Part shown: positions 43,535-46,670 of the stretch, one piece after another
Numbering within the stretch: the stretch's first letter is position 1
How the letters are laid out: the number at the start of each line of letters is the position of its first letter
Assembly: GCA_013332095.1 (NCBI GenBank)
Contig: JABENI010000003.1
Location: 1-46,670, forward strand
Reading direction: 5' to 3'
Source of the DNA: Candidatus Bathyoplasma sp. NZ
GTDB taxonomy: Bacteria; Bacillota_I; Bacilli_A; MAG-NZ
DNA: 46,670 bases
Notes under the pieces: model-generated
Told to the model about the DNA's origin: nothing
The model's input: only the letters and a program-made list of their open reading frames with translations
Databases searched by the model: none
Program-made: the position numbers and the translations under genes

Positions 43535-43650
43535 CACCTCCTGCTATTAATAAAACCTTGATTTAAGGAAAATCTTTTATGATTTTTTTCCTCGGTAGGA
43601 ATTTATGCTTTCGCACCTACTGTCTTCGGTAAAACAACCATGCTATATGT
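43535..43650 (-). ncRNA. L10 leader (autoregulatory 5' region of rplJ)
   Basis: Between rplA and rplJ the minus strand reads ACCGAAGACAGTAGGTGC, then CCTACCGAGGA, the kink-turn-bearing conserved core of the ribosomal protein L10 leader. The complex of L10 and L12 binds it to control rplJ-rplL. Confidence 0.9.
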
Positions 43651-43657
43651 TGTCTAA

Positions 43658-44347
43658 CTACATAGTTTCAGTATTTAATTTAATACCTGGTCCCATTGTA
43701 GATGAAATTGATACATTTAATACATAATTCCCTTTTACAGTAGCGGGTTTAATCTTAATTAATTTATTGTACAACGCGCTAATGTTTTCTTCTAATTTAG
43801 AACAATCAAAAGAAACTTTTCCTACTGATACTTGAACATTCCCAACTTTATCGTTACGGTATTCAATTTTACCAGCTTTTATTTCATTTACTGCTTTAGT
43901 TACATCCATTGTAACTGTTCCTGTTTTAGGGTTTGGCATTAATCCACGTGGTCCTAACACTCTACCTAATTTTCCAACCTCAGCCATCATATCTGGTGTA
44001 GCAACAATTACATCGAAGTCCATCCAACCACTTTGGATTTTCTTAACCATTTCATCGTCACCTACAAAATCAGCTCCTGCATCTAACGCTTCTTTTGCTT
44101 TTGGTCCTTTTGCAAACACTAGAACTACTTGCGTTTTTCCAGTTCCGTTTGGTAAAACCATCGCACCACGAATATTTTGTTCTGCTTTTTTTGGATCTAC
44201 ATTTAATCTGATGGCAAACTCTACAGTTGCATCAAATTTTTCATAGCTTAAACTTTTTACTAAACTTACCGCTTCAGACAAATCATAAACTTTACCTTTT
44301 TCTAGTTTCGTAATCGCTGTCTGAAGTTGTTTACCTTTTTTCGGCAT
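43658..44347 (-). CDS. rplA: 50S ribosomal protein L1
   Basis: 229 residues. The signature [19 protein letters not shown] is present. L1 stalk protein; autoregulator of the L11 operon in many bacteria. 44 bp after rplK. Confidence 0.98.
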   Translation of the reverse strand: MPKKGKQLQTAITKLEKGKVYDLSEAVSLVKSLSYEKFDATVEFAIRLNVDPKKAEQNIRGAMVLPNGTGKTQVVLVFAKGPKAKEALDAGADFVGDDEMVKKIQSGWMDFDVIVATPDMMAEVGKLGRVLGPRGLMPNPKTGTVTMDVTKAVNEIKAGKIEYRNDKVGNVQVSVGKVSFDCSKLEENISALYNKLIKIKPATVKGNYVLNVSISSTMGPGIKLNTETM

Positions 44348-44391
44348 TCTTTCTTCCTCCTAATTGGGTTGATGAAAATTTCCTCAAATGA

Positions 44392-44820
44392 TTAATCTTC
44401 TACAACGATTCCCATGTTTTTTGCTGTTCCAGCAATAATATTCATTGCTGCTTCAATGTCATAAGCATTTAAATCTGGCATTTTTGTTTTTGCAATTTCT
44501 TGCAATTTTGCTTTAGAGATAGTTGCTACTGTTTCTTTAGCACCTAACGCTCCACCACTTTTAATATTACAAGCTTTTTTTAACATATCGCTTGCTGGTG
44601 GTGTTTTAAGTACGAAATCATAACTTCTATCCTCATAAACCGAAACAATTACCGGTATAATACTGCCCACCATTTCTTTTGTAGCATCATTAAAACGCAC
44701 ACAAAATTCTTGGATGTTTACACCTGCTTGTCCTAATGCTGGACCAACTGGTGGTGCAGGGTTCGCTTTACCTGCATTAATTTGTAATTTAATTGACTTT
44801 ACTACTACTTTTTTAGCCAC
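44392..44820 (-). CDS. rplK: 50S ribosomal protein L11, GTG start
   Basis: 142 residues. [20 protein letters not shown] and [15 protein letters not shown] are canonical. It starts at GTG 44820 with TTAAGGAGGTGCGCTA directly upstream; the GTG may moderate translation. First gene of the operon; the usual upstream secE and nusG are not present. Confidence 0.98.
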   Translation of the reverse strand: MAKKVVVKSIKLQINAGKANPAPPVGPALGQAGVNIQEFCVRFNDATKEMVGSIIPVIVSVYEDRSYDFVLKTPPASDMLKKACNIKSGGALGAKETVATISKAKLQEIAKTKMPDLNAYDIEAAMNIIAGTAKNMGIVVED

Positions 44821-44920
44821 TAGCGCACCTCCTTAAGTGTTCTTGTGGAGTGGTTTTATCGGATTTCTTTCCTCCCACTCGTTTTGTAATTTTAAGCATG
44901 GCGTTATTACACGCCCATAA

Positions 44921-44949
44921 ATTATATATTAATACTTTGTCAATGTCAA
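44921..44949 (-). promoter_or_regulatory. Consensus promoter of the rplK-rpoC operon
   Basis: Minus strand: TTGACA (44949-44944), 17-bp spacer, TATAAT (44926-44921): perfect sigma-A boxes and spacing. The ~95-nt 5' leader contains a small hairpin GGCGT/AACGCC-type near its start. Confidence 0.93.
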
Positions 44950-45055
44950 TCAAAAAATAGTGTATAATCCCATATATTGTAATAAATATTTTTCTACATA
45001 AAATTCAATTAATACATCCAACTAATAATTTAATTAAAATACTGTTTTTCAAATA

Positions 45056-45085
45056 TAAAAAAGCATTGCTGTTAAGCAACACTTC
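45056..45085 (-). terminator. Terminator of the surface protein gene
   Basis: Minus strand: AGTGTTGCT, loop TTAAC region, AGCAATGCT, then T6. 9-bp stem with one G-U pair, ~12 bp after the stop. Confidence 0.85.
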
Positions 45086-45096
45086 TTTATATTATT

Positions 45097-46670
45097 TTAT
45101 ATTTTACTACTTTTTTTTGTCATTAAATAAACTAATACACCTAAACCTGCTACTGCTGCTACTATCGCAATTGTTATTATCATCGTAGTATATTTTGTCG
45201 TTGCTAATGTAGTATTAATTATAATTTTCCCCTCTTGATTAACACTTAATTTGTACTCATTTGATATATCTTTGTCTCCACCTGTAGTTAAAGTTTCGAT
45301 TTTGTATCTTAATACTTTACCATTTGGTACTTCTACTACTAATTTTTCACCTTTAGCTAATTCTACTGATGACATATCGGCTGCGCCTACAATTGGTATT
45401 AAACTTAGTGTTGATTCAGTCGTTTCATTGATAATTTCATAGTAGACAACGACTTTTTCCATATCGTATTTTTCATTATTTTCAAATTCTACTGCTTTCC
45501 CCTCTGCACTTTCGTATACTTTCATAATTTCTTTTTCTTGTATCCATTGATTTTGAAGATTTTCATTTATATCTGTTAAACTATAGTCTTTTCCATCAAT
45601 TTTGTAAGATATTTTTGACTGATTTGTGCTTTCGATTTTTTCATAATATTTCAATTCCGTTACTTTTATTATTTCATAAGCACTTTTGTTACGAATTAAT
45701 GCATATAAACTAGTTCCTTCTTCAGTAGTTGATAAGTTAATTTGACCTTCAGTAGATTGCCACTGGGCATCCAATGCTGGCTCAGAATCACTTACTACAT
45801 ATAGTATTTCAGTATCTTCTAATTTCAACAATGGTGATTCTAAGTTAACTGTGAATGTTTGAAAGCCTTCATTGATATCAATTGCTAACTCCTTAGATTC
45901 TTTTTTTCCTGTTACTACTACTGCTCTTTTAGCAATGTATGTATTTTCATCTTTGTCTAATACTGTATAAGTCAATTCATAAATCCCTACTTTACTTGTA
46001 TCAATTTCGCCATCTATTCTTAAACTTTCTTGCTCAATTGACTCATCTATTGTTACTCCTAATTCTTCATATTCTTCATTAATATCTAAATACAAGGGCG
46101 AACTTCCGTTTAACGTTACTAATGTTATATCTGTAATAGCTTCTGTTGTTCGTACTACTTTTACTGTTCTATTGACACTTTTAATTCTACCTTGTTCATT
46201 AGTTACTGAATAAGTAATTACATATTCTCCTGCTTTGTCTTCATCTAAATCATCATCTTCTATTTCTACAATATCATTTAAAATTGTTCCATCTCCATCA
46301 ATTGCGATAAATCCTAATTCTTCGTATTCCGTTCCGATTCCGATATTAATACTTGCTGGTCCTATAATTTTAATATCCGGTATCAAAATTGATTCTGGAC
46401 GATAATAACCAACTGTTTTTGTTTCTGAAATATTTCCTGCTACATCTTTTATTTTAATTTCGTATCTTTGTTCAGCACTGAAAGAAATTATTTTTCTACT
46501 GCTTACTGTATCTAATACAATCCATGTCTCTCCATCATCTAAGGAATATGCTTGAATTCCTTCATCTCCTATTAATTCATAATCTTTTGTAGGTGTTTCT
46601 GATTCACTTAATATGGTAGGATTTACAAGATCGACCTTCACATATCCTGTTGTTACTGAAGTTATTTCAA
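45097..46670 (-). CDS. Membrane-anchored surface protein with DUF5011-like Ig repeats (N-terminus outside window)
   Basis: Open to the right edge: the frame continues upstream of the GTG at 46641, so the start is not here. Of ~524 residues seen, two bacterial Ig-like repeats of the DUF5011 type are clear: IGIGTEYEELGFIAIDGDG... KAGEYVITYSVTNEQGR, and LDINEEYEELGVTIDES... SKVGIYELTYTVLDKD. A further beta-rich stretch follows, then a C-terminal helix (MIITIAIVAAVAGLGVLVYLM) and tail TKKSSKI. No LPxTG precedes the helix, so it is held by the membrane helix rather than sortase. Probably an extracellular adhesin-like or structural protein. Confidence 0.85.
   Translation of the reverse strand, partial: EITSVTTGYVKVDLVNPTILSESETPTKDYELIGDEGIQAYSLDDGETWIVLDTVSSRKIISFSAEQRYEIKIKDVAGNISETKTVGYYRPESILIPDIKIIGPASINIGIGTEYEELGFIAIDGDGTILNDIVEIEDDDLDEDKAGEYVITYSVTNEQGRIKSVNRTVKVVRTTEAITDITLVTLNGSSPLYLDINEEYEELGVTIDESIEQESLRIDGEIDTSKVGIYELTYTVLDKDENTYIAKRAVVVTGKKESKELAIDINEGFQTFTVNLESPLLKLEDTEILYVVSDSEPALDAQWQSTEGQINLSTTEEGTSLYALIRNKSAYEIIKVTELKYYEKIESTNQSKISYKIDGKDYSLTDINENLQNQWIQEKEIMKVYESAEGKAVEFENNEKYDMEKVVVYYEIINETTESTLSLIPIVGAADMSSVELAKGEKLVVEVPNGKVLRYKIETLTTGGDKDISNEYKLSVNQEGKIIINTTLATTKYTTMIITIAIVAAVAGLGVLVYLMTKKSSKI

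Noticed and set aside
1-46670. Alternative genetic code (TGA as Trp) given the low GC
   Set aside because: TGA terminates several genes at family-typical lengths and Trp is encoded by TGG in conserved positions.
1-46670. CRISPR array or intact transposase
   Set aside because: No regularly spaced repeats and no transposase or integrase ORF found; the repeats present are two-copy duplications.
1-46670. Chromosome origin (DnaA-box cluster) near mnmG-parB
   Set aside because: No cluster of TTATCCACA-like boxes and no dnaA in the window; only isolated TATCCACA-like strings near 26108 and 28062.

Overview
The window looks chromosomal, from a low-GC (roughly 25-30%) Gram-positive bacterium of the Bacillota, somewhere near the Bacilli / Erysipelotrichia / Mollicutes-related lineages. 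The reasons are strong AGGAGG ribosome binding sites, the order rplK-rplA-rplJ-rplL-methyltransferase-rpoB-rpoC, an mnmG-rsmG-parA-parB-yyzM cluster, an L10 leader and a short (~110 nt) SRP RNA. TGA is used as a stop (for example at the end of the aminotransferase at 24201-25358) and TGG for Trp, so the standard bacterial code applies. I cannot name the genus.

Layout. (1) 1-4804: part of a tandem array on the minus strand. An intact MacB/FtsX-type ABC transporter (ATPase plus ~780-aa permease) lies between two decayed copies of an ABC exporter gene, and a second copy of the ATPase runs off the left edge. The repeat offset is 3599 bp. (2) ~4890-12480: an accessory island bounded by imperfect direct repeats. 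The right repeat is the terminator region of a tRNA-Tyr/tRNA-Gln operon; the left repeat is an orphan copy of that terminator region without tRNAs. Inside is a compact six-gene minus-strand operon (10407 to 5624): restriction-endonuclease-like effector with a C-terminal domain, ~142-aa 'middle component', Rad50-like ABC ATPase with a CPTC zinc hook, HNH nuclease, a 132-aa unknown protein, and a minimal nucleotidyltransferase with a TTG start. The first three fit the ABC-three-component (ABC-3C) conflict-system layout; the last three look like an added or separate module. Behind the operon lie ~1.7 kb of gene remains, including a decayed type I restriction specificity (hsdS-like) gene. (3) 12479-18805: the tRNAs and the core cluster mnmG-rsmG-parA-parB-yyzM-mazG-like-AI-2E family permease, all minus, with overlapping or closely spaced genes. 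(4) 18908-34677: mixed small units. They are a two-component system, a TM2 protein, an ECF S component, an M20 deacetylase plus aminotransferase, a zinc peptidase, a PhoR-like kinase, the SRP RNA, tadA, rpmE, murA, two-subunit class I fumarase, a THUMP rRNA methyltransferase, a gamma-carbonic anhydrase, yaaA, and an unknown Tyr/Asn-rich protein. (5) 34794-44949: the ribosomal protein / RNA polymerase operon behind a consensus promoter. (6) 45097-46670: the C-terminal part of a membrane-anchored surface protein with DUF5011-like Ig repeats, cut by the window edge.

The likeliest undescribed system is the six-gene island operon. Its tight packing (8-bp ATGAATAA overlap, 8-bp gap, 1-bp gap, a strong RBS inside the preceding gene) implies joint expression. 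It combines two nuclease-like proteins, a DNA-end-type ATPase and a nucleotidyltransferase beside a tRNA locus, as expected for antiphage defence. That function is inferred, not shown.
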